Positions 33,319 to 42,602 of a DNA stretch of 64,000 nt are shown here, piece by piece. This stretch comes from Taxawa tesnikishii (nom. ined.) (Eukaryota; Ascomycota; Dothideomycetes; Dothideales). A model generated the notes under the pieces. That model saw only the letters and a program-made list of their open reading frames with translations. It was not told the origin of the DNA and did no database searches. The DNA lies in NCBI GenBank assembly GCA_030247885.1, contig JAPDRO010000001.1, positions 2,232,001 through 2,296,000 of the forward strand, given 5' to 3'. A program made the position numbers and the translations under genes. Within the stretch, counting starts at the first letter, position 1. Each line of letters begins with the position of its first letter.

Positions 33319-33881
33319 AGCAACAATTCACTAAAACCCGATCTTGGGATGGCGAAAGGATAGGACAGAGTACAAACCGAAGGTTGAAGATGGTAGGATG
33401 GTTACAGAGGGTCAGCAATGTGTGTATACGTGCACAAAACGGCCACAACACGATACGAGCCACCTCTTCGTTCATTGCCCCATATTGCCCGCATTGTTAC
33501 CGGCGATTGTGGAGTAGGGGACTGCATCTTCCGAGGGAACATGCGAACGAGCATATTCTAACCGTTGGTTTGCGAGAGATGTGTGATCAGCTCAGACCGC
33601 GGCGTTTTGCGGAGGTCCTCCACTTCCCGTCAGGTGTTCCCGACCCCTCCACAACTCCCCTTCCTCCACCGGGAACGGATGAAAGCATACCGAGGCCGTC
33701 GACGGGAAACATGCTCACATTTTACCCCTCTCTGACAAACTGCGAAGAAAGAGTCTCAAACTTGCTTTACCAAGGCGTGAAAGATCGAAGACCTACAGCT
33801 TTTCACACACTGCATTGACCGAATATTTGTCCCTTCTAAGGACTTGTTTAAGCAAAAGCTATAGTACATCTACACGGCACC
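33319..33881. promoter_or_regulatory. Shared divergent promoter of FAH-family and cupin genes
   Basis: 563 bp between two start codons. It contains ccgtcgacgg (about 33692-33701), an everted CCG/CGG pair of the kind Zn2Cys6 proteins can bind. No coding region was recognised despite a 144-codon frame that lacks family features. Confidence 0.45.
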
Positions 33882-34498
33882 ATGGCCCGCTACACCCCTC
33901 TACCAGACTTCCAACGCCTGATAACAACGCATTCCTCTGACGGCAAGGCTGTCTTCTCTTCAGCCATTGATGAGACCTCCAAATTCAAGGGCGTCGACAA
34001 TGGCAACGCCGACTTCTGCCTCTCCTACGCAACCTCCAGCTTCCCGGTCGACATGAACAATGACGCCGATCTCGAGCGCTACAAAGAGTACCTCGTCTCT
34101 CCTCCGGGTCTCGTCGACTCTCAGGGCACCGTCTTGCGGCACGTGGACATTAAGCCAGGCTTCACGTCCCCGATGCACAGGACCGTGTCATTAGACTATG
34201 GGATTGTGCTGATGGGCGAGGTGGAACTGATCTTGGACAGCGGCGAGAAGAAGATCATGAAGGCAGGGGATATCGCTATTCAGGTAGGTCGAAACACTCA
34301 GGTGCTCACGACTGCAAGGCGGAGGGGCAGATTATTGATGATGAACAGCGCGGTACAAACCATGCGTGGCGGAACACAAGTGATACGGAATGGGCGCGGA
34401 TGATGTATATTCTGCAGCCGGCACGCCCGCTCGAGATCGAAGGAAAGCGGTTGGGTGAGGATCTGGGAGACATGGAAGGTGTGAGAAAGTCAACATAA
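33882..34498 (+). CDS. Cupin-2 domain protein in the catabolic cluster
   Basis: 183 aa, exons 33882-34283 and 34349-34498 (65-nt intron). Residues about 80-150 form one cupin barrel: RHVDIKPGFTSPMHRTVSLD (motif 1 with one His, then YGIVLMGEVELILDSGE) and KAGDIAIQRGTNHAWRNTSD (motif 2 with the terminal His). Motif 1 keeps fewer metal ligands than a dioxygenase, so a lyase, isomerase or sensor role is as likely as oxygenation. The end is IEGKRLGEDLGDMEGVRKST. It is intact. Divergence from the FAH-family gene implies a common promoter. Similar small cupins accompany many fungal metabolic clusters, with unknown substrate. Confidence 0.85.
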
Positions 34499-34805
34499 GG
34501 GTTTCTTATCTAGCATGTTTCGACACGGAAATGATATACCCAATCGAATCGAGACTCGGAAGGACGGTGATGGGGTTCTTTTGCATGAGTTGCAGCTTTA
34601 CTCCCGCTTCACTTGAAACCCCTTTGAGCCGTGCGTTTTACGATTTTCACCGAAGGATTAGGTAGAGCAAATGTGCTCGCTTTTCTGGAGGCAAACAAGA
34701 TGAAGTGAAGAACGGAGAAGGACGTTCGAAAGTCAAGCAGAATTCTGCATCATACATGCCGGAGCGCCCAAGACTCCACCGAACGAGATCTGCCCGAAAC
34801 AACTT
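34499..34805. other. Intergenic, convergent 3' ends
   Basis: Between the stops of the cupin and the 123-aa protein. No gene or repeat is recognised. Confidence 0.55.
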
Positions 34806-35232
34806 CTACCACTCTCCTCCAATAGCGTACCGGAAGATCTGATCGTTGATCCTGCCGCCCGTCTTCCTCCAAAGCCAGTCGACATTCTGCAATCCCAAAA
34901 GATTAGTCACACTCAGAATTGTTATTGACGACTCCACTCACCGAAACGAGGCGCACGCCGCGAAACATGTGCCAGAGGAACGCGCGCTCGATGTTGTTGT
35001 TGTACGTGTTCCTGAACTCGAAATCGATCTCCGGGTCCGCGGGTCGATAGGCGGGAACGCGTCGCCAGTTCGTCTCCCAGTCCGGTGGGTTTTCGACGTT
35101 TGCTGGTGCTGGGTGAGGGTTTGGTGCCGCAGGCGTTGTGCCTTCGGGGATATCGCTGTGCTGGAGGTCGTAATCGGCGAGAAGCCGTACGGTAGCGTAG
35201 GTTAATGGGTTGTCGGTGGTGGTGAGCGACAT
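34806..35232 (-). CDS. Unrecognised small protein of 123 aa
   Basis: Exons 35232-34942 and 34886-34806, joined by a good 55-nt intron (GTGAGT to TTGCAG); the joined frame is open and ends GGEW-stop. It begins MSLTTTDNPLTYATVRLLAD. A Pro/Asn-rich middle (TPAAPNPHPAPANVENPPDW) follows, then aromatic-rich NTYNNNIERAFLWHMFRGVR and NVDWLWRKTGGRINDQIFRY. There is no signal peptide, TM segment or Cys. High Trp/Tyr/Arg in the second half suggests a folded binding module. I do not recognise a family. The clean splice and its place between cluster genes, divergent from the ALDH-like gene, support it being real. Confidence 0.65.
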
Positions 35233-35609
35233 CTTTGCAGGAGGACAACGGAGAGAGGAGACGAGCGGTGGCAGCAATGGCGGGTTGGAACGCGATGGGA
35301 ATTGCTGTCTGGATTGCTTAGCAGTTGTTGTGGTAGGACATGTATTACCAGGCGCAGGAAGCGGAGTGTGGACTAGATTATCGTGTGGGGAAGCTGACCC
35401 TAGCTCTCGAGCCCCAGAGTGTCATCAGGAGACCGGCTCCGCTCCTCCACATGGCCCCGATATGGCCTCGTCCGGATTCCGGTGGCCTGGTGCTTCGTTG
35501 GAAACATCAATATGAACGTTACCTTGTGACCCCAGACGGGAAGTCTTCTCAATCACCACTGTATCACACCGTCGCTCTATTCTTCTCCGCAAAACAATCT
35601 GGGATTGCC
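35233..35609. other. Intergenic or 5' leader of the ALDH-like gene
   Basis: The frame of the ALDH-like gene stays open upstream to an ATG at 35340, so up to 90 more N-terminal residues are possible. They look low in conservation, and I treat this as leader and divergent promoter. Confidence 0.45.
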
Positions 35610-37297
35610 ATGGCGAAACAGCAATTCGGGCAACTCCGCGCAGCCGCCATAGACGGACGGACACAAACGATCTACTACCGCCAGGCGCAGTTGGAAAAAC
35701 TGTACGAGACTCTCGTCGAGAACGCGACTTCGATCCAGGAGGTTATCGTCACAGATACCGGTGTCTCTCAAGCAGAAGCACGGATCGAATACTCGCTTGC
35801 GCTTTCCTCGTTGCGCGAGCAATACGCGCAGCTGGATCCATTGAAAGAACACGAGGAAGAGTATCTGATCAGGGAAGGCAGAAATGCTCCAAGCTTACGG
35901 ACCGGTGTCGGGATCGTGTATATCAAGCCTACCACGCACACGCTGTTCTTCTCAGTCATCTCTCCACTGAGTGCGGCAATCGCGGCAGGGAATTGCGTCC
36001 TTCTCCAGGTAATGCGACATTGTCCGCATTGAGCGAGCCCTCTTCGAGACTAACAAATGCGTGTTCAGCTGGAGAACAACCTTCGCGAGGTTTCTGGCCT
36101 TCTTCGAAAGTTATTGAAAGACTGTCTGGACCCCAGCACGTTCGAGATCGCCCAAGAAGTCGTAACCGAGACGACGTTCCTGGACAGCTGCGTGCAGGTC
36201 GTTCAAGACGGCGTCGAAGGCACCCCAAGATCAACCAGATCGTCTCCACTCCCAAAGCTCTCACCTTCGCCGTGGTAGATCGGACAGCAAATCTCGACAA
36301 CGCAGCGAGAGCACTGGTGAACGCGCGCTTTGCCTTTGGCGGAAGGTCTCCGTATGCTCCAGATGTTGTGCTCGTCAACGAATTCGTGAAGAAGGACTTC
36401 CTGCAAGCACTGGTGCGGCAGACAATCGGCGTTGGAGAGGATGGAGCACTGGCGAATGGAGCGTTGACGAAGCACAACAAAAAGGTGCAGGGGCTCAAGG
36501 GCTTCCTTTCTAACATGCAGAAGGAAGCAGGCGTGCGCATAATCACTCAAGAAGACAGCGGTGCCATTATCGACGTGCAGCAGAGGTACGATTAAGCATG
36601 ACCTTAGGAAGCAATGATATGCTGACACAACCGCAAGGAGCGCGAAGATCTTGCAGAACAAGGTCAATGAGGCTTGCCTCATAGTACACAGCATCCGCAG
36701 TCTGGACGATGCTATAGATTTAGCGAACAGGTAAGTACCTCGTAAGGAACACACTGCTTGCAAACAGGTCCTGATGCCGTATTAAATAGGGGCGATCGTT
36801 TGCTCGCCGGATACCATTTCGCATCGCCAGCGCAGGGCAAATACCTCAGCCAGTTCATCGCGGCACAGGTCTCTTTCGTAAACCACATTCCTTCGGAACT
36901 GTTCGGTAAGTGACGGGCAGAGTCAAGCGAGATAGTCATGGACGGCGGCTGACGGGGGCGCACAGTGGGACCTGCCGCTCCGATAAACCATGGATTCGAC
37001 GCTACATTCAGGTATCCCGCGGAGCTCTTTTCGGAGCCTGCGCCAGCGTTCATTACGCCGAGTCCGCAGGCAAGCACAGTCTTCTCGGCGCTTGCCGGAC
37101 CACCAGCAGAGAGGACGCTTGCCCTGAGGAACTTGACTCAGAACGCGACAGCAGCTCTGCCAGTGGTGCGGAAACGAGCAAATGACGGCATGATAGGTTA
37201 CTTCGAGCAAGGCTTCCTCGTCCACCTCGGTTTGTCTGTAGTAGCCACGATAGCTACGATAGGCGGCGGAATCTGGTGGCTGAGGAACAGGAGATGA
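35610..37297 (+). CDS. Catalytically degenerate ALDH-superfamily protein with C-terminal membrane anchor, one-base frameshift
   Basis: 485 aa with one base restored; exons 35610-36008, 36069-36585, 36638-36730, 36790-36905 and 36966-37297. The ALDH fold is clear: TDTGVSQAEARIEYSLALSS, the nucleotide-binding strand PLSAAIAAGNCVLLQ and later NKVNEACLIVHSIRSLDDAI, PAAPINHGFDATFRYPAELF. The usual ELGGKSP Glu motif is replaced by VSTPKALTFAVVD. The Cys loop FxNxGQxC reads ARFAFGGRSPYAPDVVLVNE, with Pro where the nucleophilic Cys belongs. It is therefore probably a non-enzyme. The end has a hydrophobic helix, LGLSVVATIATIGGGIWWLR, suggesting a tail anchor. The break is in the C run at 36223-36226 (VEGTP to KINQIV). 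It may start at ATG 35340 instead. A scaffold or sensor role in the cluster is conjecture. Confidence 0.83.
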
Positions 37298-37777
37298 ATT
37301 TGATGGTGTTTGTGTTTTGAGGATATGGGTTTCATGTAGCCATTCGGAGCGTATTCTTTGTTGAGTAGAAGGGAGGAAGCAGAGCCGAGGGCAAACTGTT
37401 CTGATAGCGTTTCAACAACTTTAGTTGCCCACAAGGCTTCCAGTTGGTTAATGTTGTTGGTATGTGGAACACATTAAGCCTCACCGTGGACTGCCGCGAA
37501 GCGATGGTTGACGAAGATGACGTCTCCGGATCCAAAACGGCCGATTGCGGCTCCGGTCTAGCGCAGACAAGAGTAGAGTCACGCGTACACGTCTACCTCG
37601 CGGGTGATACAGTACATGTCCTTCTCTCCGCTCCTACACATACTCTTTTCTTGCACCGAACACAGTCACCATCGCTCTTAACCATGGCTTCTCTCTGATG
37701 TATATCTATCTCTCTCTCCTGAAGCAAGCAATGTAGCGTAGGCATCTGGACCGAACCCGACAGAACGAACATCAGCC
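37298..37777. other. Intergenic, no gene seen
   Basis: Head-on spacer before the MCH1-like gene. It contains a pyrimidine-rich promoter-like stretch (about 37615-37730). No RNA or repeat was found. Confidence 0.5.
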
Positions 37778-39658
37778 ATGGCGACCAACAGCGGCGGCAG
37801 CATCGACAAGCTCGATTACCACCCTGGCGGACGTCCTCTACTGCAGCCCGAGGGAGGCGGAGACACATCCGGACGGCCCAGTCAAGCGAACAGCTACGCC
37901 GGCAGCTTCTTCGAGCAGGTTGCCGAGGGCGTGTACGAGCGGGATCAGGTCAAGATGCGCAGAGAGGCCATGCGGTACCTGAGCTTCGCTTGGGCAATCC
38001 TCAACTGGTGTGTGTATGAACAGATTGCTCCACAAGGACTACGCTGACGTTTCTCTGCAAGCCTCTGCGCCGGTTCAATCACAGCCTACTCCCTTTACGC
38101 ACCACTCTTTCAGCGTCGCCTTCACTATAACCAGCTTCGCGTCAACGGCATTTCCATCACCGCCGAACTAGCCATGTACCTGCCCGTTCCCCTCTTCGGC
38201 TACCTGTGCGATCGCTTCGGCCCAGGTATACCGTCGGCACTTGCAGGCTGCCTGTTCGGCTTTGGCTACGTCTTGGCTGCATTCACATACAAGAGTGGGC
38301 CCCCACAAAGCGCTGGTGGAGACGGCTGGCCGTTCGGCGTCATGGTGATAGCGTTCGTGGGCATAGGGATGGCGACAAGCTGTATGTACCTGTCCGCAGT
38401 AACCACTTGCGCGAAGAACTTTGGCCGCGGAAAGCACAAGGGCCTTGCGCTGGCACTCCCTATTGCGGCGTTCGGGCTCAGTGGCATGTGGCAAAGCCAG
38501 GTCGGCAGTCGTCTGCTGTTCGAGCGGAGGCCGGACGGCAGCAGAGGCGACGTTGATGTGTACCGCTTCTTCCTGTTCTTGGGATGCACGCTAGCGAGCG
38601 TCGGCGTGCTGGGCGCTCTCACGCTTCGGATCATTGACGAGGATGAACTGATTGACGAGGCAGTGGAAGAACTCGAGCGGAGTGGACTGCTGGAGGATAG
38701 CGAATTCTTTCGCCGTGCGGGTGAAGGGCGCGGGTACGGTACCTTGGGCGACCAGCGTCGGCTCTCTATAGAGGAGGAAGAGCAATTGCTTAGGGAAGAA
38801 GAAGACCGCAAAGCTAGAGCCGAGGAGGAAGCACGCAAGAAGACCTGGTTGCTCAACGAAGAGACGCGACGCTTCTTGTCGGATAAGACGATGTGGTGGC
38901 TCGCCGCTGGCTTCTTCCTTGTCACTGGCCCGGGTGAGGCCTTCATCAACAACCTGGGCACCATCATCGACACGCTGTACCCGCCCAAGATCTCGGGCGA
39001 CAGTATCCCAACCAGTGCCGCCACACATGTCTCAATTGTTGCAATCACGTCCACCATCGCACGCATCCTCACGGGAACACTATCAGATCTATTCGCGCCC
39101 ACATCCGAGCCTCACCAACACGTGCGGGGTCCAAACTCCCTAGCCAACTCCCTATCCTCCCTTCCAGGCGCCGAGCCACCGCAGCGGAAGCGTCTTGAGA
39201 TTTCGCGCCTCAGCTTCCTACTCGTGTTCTCGCTGCTTCTCTCACTGGGCCAAGTGCTGCTAGCATCAGGCCTGATCCAGAACCACGGCGAGCGCTTCTG
39301 GCTCGTCAGCGCCAGCATCGGCGCAGGCTACGGAGCAGTATTCAGCCTTGTCCCCATCATCATCAGCGTGGTATGGGGCGTCGAGAACTTCGGCACCAAC
39401 TGGGGCATCGTGGCCACCGTGCCTGCTGCCGGAGCTACGGTGTGGGGCTTGGTCTACAGTGGCGTGTACCAGTCTGCCGCGGAATCCGAGACTGGGATGA
39501 TGGAGGGAGGAGGGAGTGCTGATGTGCTGTGCTATGGAAGCAGGTGCTACGCGCCGACGTTTTGGGGGATGGCGGTCAGCGTTTGGGTTGCTTGTGGGCT
39601 TTGGCTGTATGCTTGGAAGGGCCCGAATGGATGGAGCCGTAGGAGTGTTGCGGTGTAG
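37778..39658 (+). CDS. MFS transporter, MCH1-like
   Basis: 608 aa in exons 37778-38007 and 38062-39658. The soluble N-terminus of about 70 residues is followed by FAWAILNCLCAGSITAYSLY, typical of the MCH1/Nodulin-like MFS branch, then LAMYLPVPLFGYLCDRFGPG and GIGMATSCMYLSAVTTCAKN. A long charged central loop follows (EEEEQLLREEEDRKARAEEE), and the second half runs from MWWLAAGFFLVTGPGEAFIN. Yeast Mch1 is a vacuolar protein with monocarboxylate-transporter similarity but no proven monocarboxylate transport. The frame is intact. It borders the catabolic cluster; membership is uncertain because MCH1-like genes are usually single-copy housekeeping genes. Confidence 0.87.
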
Positions 39659-40099
39659 AGACTGGTTAGCGGGCGCACGGGTGTGTTTTGTTGCAATGCA
39701 TTGGCGCCAGCATGCCGTCCCGGCGGGTATATTCTGAAATGCATACATATTAGTCTAATTTACAGAAGTGAACAAACCATTTCACCACCGCATCGTCTCG
39801 TCCTGCTCCCCACGTTCTCCCCCCTCCCCCACGCTCTCCAACCTTTCCCGCTCGCGCACGTCTTCCGCCTTTCCCGATCCCCTCGTTTGAATGTGCAAAA
39901 CCTCCATCATCAACAAGACTATTCCTCCCTGGTACGTCAAGGACCGAGGATGCCGCTCCACGTACCGGTGATAGCGCTCCTAGCTGGCTGTCGAGACGTG
40001 AGGTGCGCCGGCGGGGGTAGTCAGTAAGTTCCCATTTCTAGGCATTCCCTGTTCTCCAGATCGTACATCACATCCAAGAACTGTTTCTCGGCGAAAATA
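39659..40099. other. Intergenic, no gene seen
   Basis: Promoter of the decarboxylase-like gene, with C/T-rich stretches about 39800-39860. No gene or RNA was recognised. Confidence 0.5.
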
Positions 40100-41098
40100 A
40101 TGCCTCCTGTTCCCCTTTCGTTCGCCTCTGGTCTCTACGACCGCATGGTGCCTCTGGCCACCGGAGAGGTACAACCCCAGGGCATCAACCTCAACTTCCT
40201 CGAAGTCCATCATCCGCGCGATGTCTTCGATCGTATGGTCGCGAACAAAGAGTTCGACGCGTCCGAGTTGTCGAGCTCCGAGTACATCACACGCTACGCC
40301 GCAGGCAAGCGCGATTTCGTCGCACTGCCCGTCTTCGCGTCGCGCGTCTTCCGTCACAGCTTCATCGCCGTCAACACGGATCGGATAAAGAAGCCCAGCG
40401 ACCTGAACGGCAAGAGAGTGGGCGTGCAACTGTACACCATGACGGCCGCAGTGTGGCAGCGCGGTCTGCTGCAACACGAATACGGCGTCGATCCATCCTC
40501 AATCGAATGGGTCGAGGGCAAGATGGAAGGGCCAGGCCTGCACGGCAAGCCCTCGAGCCTGCCACCGCTCAAGCCCATCAAGATCACCCAGAACACCAAC
40601 CCCAACAAATCCCTCAGCGACCTCCTCGCCGACGGCGAGATCGACGCAACCATCGGCGCCGACCTGCCCGCCTGCTGCAACACAGCGCCCAACATCCGCC
40701 GTCTGTTCCCAGACTTCAAAGAGGTCGAAAAGGAGTACTACAAGCGCACCGGCATCTTCCCGATCATGCACCTCGTCGCCATGCGCACCGACTACTACGA
40801 GCAGCACAAGTTCGCCGCCACGAGCCTGTACAACGCGCTCGACGAGTCCAAGGAGCTCGCGCGCAAGAGGATGAACTTTACCGGCGCGTTGCGCTATATG
40901 CTGCCCTGGCTGCCCGCCGAGCTCGACGATATCCGCGAGACGTTCGGGGACGACTGCTGGCCGTACGGCATCGAGCCGAACCGTAAGACGCTCGAGGCGC
41001 TGGTGCAGTTTCTGGAGGAGCAGAGCATGATCGAGAAGGCCGTGCCGATAGAGGAGCTCTTTGCCCCCGTCCGGACGACTAATTTCAAGATCGTCTGA
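40100..41098 (+). CDS. 4,5-Dihydroxyphthalate-decarboxylase-like protein (NMT1/periplasmic-binding fold)
   Basis: 332 aa, single exon, intact. MPPVPLSFASGLYDRMVPLA is the typical start of the Pht5-like group. The pocket-forming segments follow: EFDASELSSSEYITRYA, FVALPVFASRVFRHSFIAVN, DLNGKRVGVQLYTMTAAVW and DGEIDATIGADLP. Bacterial Pht5 converts 4,5-dihydroxyphthalate to protocatechuate in phthalate catabolism and shares its fold with ABC-type substrate-binding proteins. No signal peptide is visible, so a cytosolic enzyme is more likely than a receptor. It lies 3 kb beyond the last core cluster gene. With the LigB-type dioxygenase nearby it suggests an aromatic dicarboxylate route, but the true substrate is not shown. 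Its GC-rich codon choice is higher than in neighbours. Confidence 0.8.
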   Translation: MPPVPLSFASGLYDRMVPLATGEVQPQGINLNFLEVHHPRDVFDRMVANKEFDASELSSSEYITRYAAGKRDFVALPVFASRVFRHSFIAVNTDRIKKPSDLNGKRVGVQLYTMTAAVWQRGLLQHEYGVDPSSIEWVEGKMEGPGLHGKPSSLPPLKPIKITQNTNPNKSLSDLLADGEIDATIGADLPACCNTAPNIRRLFPDFKEVEKEYYKRTGIFPIMHLVAMRTDYYEQHKFAATSLYNALDESKELARKRMNFTGALRYMLPWLPAELDDIRETFGDDCWPYGIEPNRKTLEALVQFLEEQSMIEKAVPIEELFAPVRTTNFKIV

Positions 41099-41672
41099 GC
41101 CGGTTCGAAAATTTTTGGGGGGGGGGGGACGAAGCCCCTTCGTAGTTTGCATTGGCACTTTCGCATGGAAGTACGTTCGAGACGGGGGTTTCGGGGAACG
41201 TGTCCGAGTGGTGAGGGATGGCGGATGTGTGGATCGCACGCGCAGAAATGAGATTCTACACGTCCGGATGCACTTTAAGATTGGCATGCCCGCTTCAAGC
41301 GGGTATTATATACCAAGAACGCGTTGCTTGAAGCTACCAGAAATCCCCATGGCTATTCATACCACAGTTGTCCTATGACGATCGAATCAGACTGCCCAAG
41401 CGAAGCTCAAATGAACATTGAGTTAAGCTCGAGTGAAACACAAGTGAGGCTTCGGTGAAGCATGAGTGAAGTGGCCCAGAGTATCGGTGGGATAGTGTAA
41501 TGCTGTAAACATTTTGAGCAAGTACTTCCATGAAATCAGCTTCAAGGTTGTGCTCTTTGTAGTGAGCCACGTTGCCAGAACGTCGATCATATGGAGAAAT
41601 AAAGCAGGTGGAAACAAAAGTGGAAGAGAACCGTTCCGCGCCAATATCGTATTTAGAATCTTTTGACGCTAT
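41099..41672. other. Intergenic with a G12 tract and purine-rich repeats
   Basis: A run of 12 G lies at 41117-41128, just after the decarboxylase stop. Bases about 41395-41475 hold loosely repeated aagctcgagtgaa-like units. No gene is seen. A tccgagtggt string near 41200 is not part of a foldable tRNA. Confidence 0.55.
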
Positions 41673-42473
41673 TTAAGCGAGAGCCTGCTGCACGAACTGA
41701 GCAGCGGGACGAACGCTTGTCGTGGCGTAAGTAAGGTGAGCAGCGGTGATAACGAATCGGTTTTCGCAGACTTGATCGCCTACACCCCGAAATCAGCAAG
41801 CCGCTAACCCCCGAAACACGTTCCGTCCTCGACTCACCAGTGTTACAGTAGACTCTGGCCTTGCTGGCATCGATGTTGGCGAAAGCCTGGCGTGAAAGCG
41901 GATCGCCGAAGGTGACAGCAGCCTATTTCAACGCATCAGCTTCGTGAAGCAATATCGAGGGTGGACGAGGTAGCTTACAGAAACCTGGCCCCTCTGCAGG
42001 TTCAACAAAGCACCGTGGACCTGCTGCGCGCCCTGACTGTACCCAGCCAGCACGACCTGCGTGTCGGGACAGTTGCTCAGCGCCAGCCTGGTCAGGCGAG
42101 CCATCTCGATGGCACCCTCGGCGCGCTGAGGAGAGACGGAGCCGCTAACGGCACCGGCGACGCTGGCGGGGTAGGTGACGCCCTGAGTGGCGACGCCGCT
42201 GTTGCCGCCGAGGAGGCTTTCGAGAGCGGTTTCAAGGGCTGGACCGACGGAGGAACCCAAGTTGCCGCTCTCACCCGTGCCACGCGCGAAGATGTAGGTC
42301 ACGGGACGGCAGACACCGTTGATCACTTCGTTCTTGGTGCTGCTGCCGAGTTGACGTTCGGTGATCTCGGGCTGCGGGATGGCGAAGGTGTCCGGAGCTG
42401 GCGCTGGCGCTGGGACGGGAGAAGCGATGGCGGTAAGTGCCAAGAAAGAAGTGAGGATGAGCTTGAGAGACAT
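41673..42473 (-). CDS. Cutinase (carbohydrate esterase family 5)
   Basis: 228 aa; introns 41923-41978 and 41780-41837. The start is ATG 42473, giving a secretion signal, MSLKLILTSFLALTAIASPV, and a short pro-region ending near ERQLGSS. The fold motifs are VTYIFARGTGESGNLG (oxyanion Ser region), the nucleophile VVLAGYSQGAQ, CNTGDQVC with the catalytic Asp between paired Cys, and ITAAHLTYA with the catalytic His. It hydrolyses cutin ester bonds outside the cell, and cutinases also attack phthalate diesters. That is suggestive beside a dihydroxyphthalate-decarboxylase-like gene, but proximity alone is weak evidence. A TATA element lies upstream. The gene is intact. Confidence 0.95.
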
Positions 42474-42596
42474 GTTGGGTATCAAGAGTAGAACGAGGCT
42501 TGTGAGTCGCGTACGAAGAACGAGTGTGAATCTTTGTGGGCTGGAACGAGTGTTGAGAGATAATGTGGAGAGCGGGATAGTGCTTCAATCTTGGTC

Positions 42597-42602
42597 TTTA
42601 TA
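42597..42602 (-). promoter_or_regulatory. TATA box of the cutinase gene
   Basis: TATAAA on the minus strand, 124 bp before the ATG, is well placed for an inducible secreted-enzyme gene. Confidence 0.55.

Noticed and set aside
33384-33818. A 144-codon frame between the FAH-family and cupin genes.
   Set aside because: Its translation lacks any family feature and it fills a divergent promoter.
19386-41098. A secondary-metabolite biosynthetic cluster.
   Set aside because: No polyketide synthase, peptide synthetase, terpene cyclase or prenyltransferase is present; the enzyme types point to breakdown, not assembly.
41190-41290. A tRNA suggested by the string gtccgagtggt near 41200.
   Set aside because: No matching acceptor stem, anticodon arm or T-loop can be built around it.
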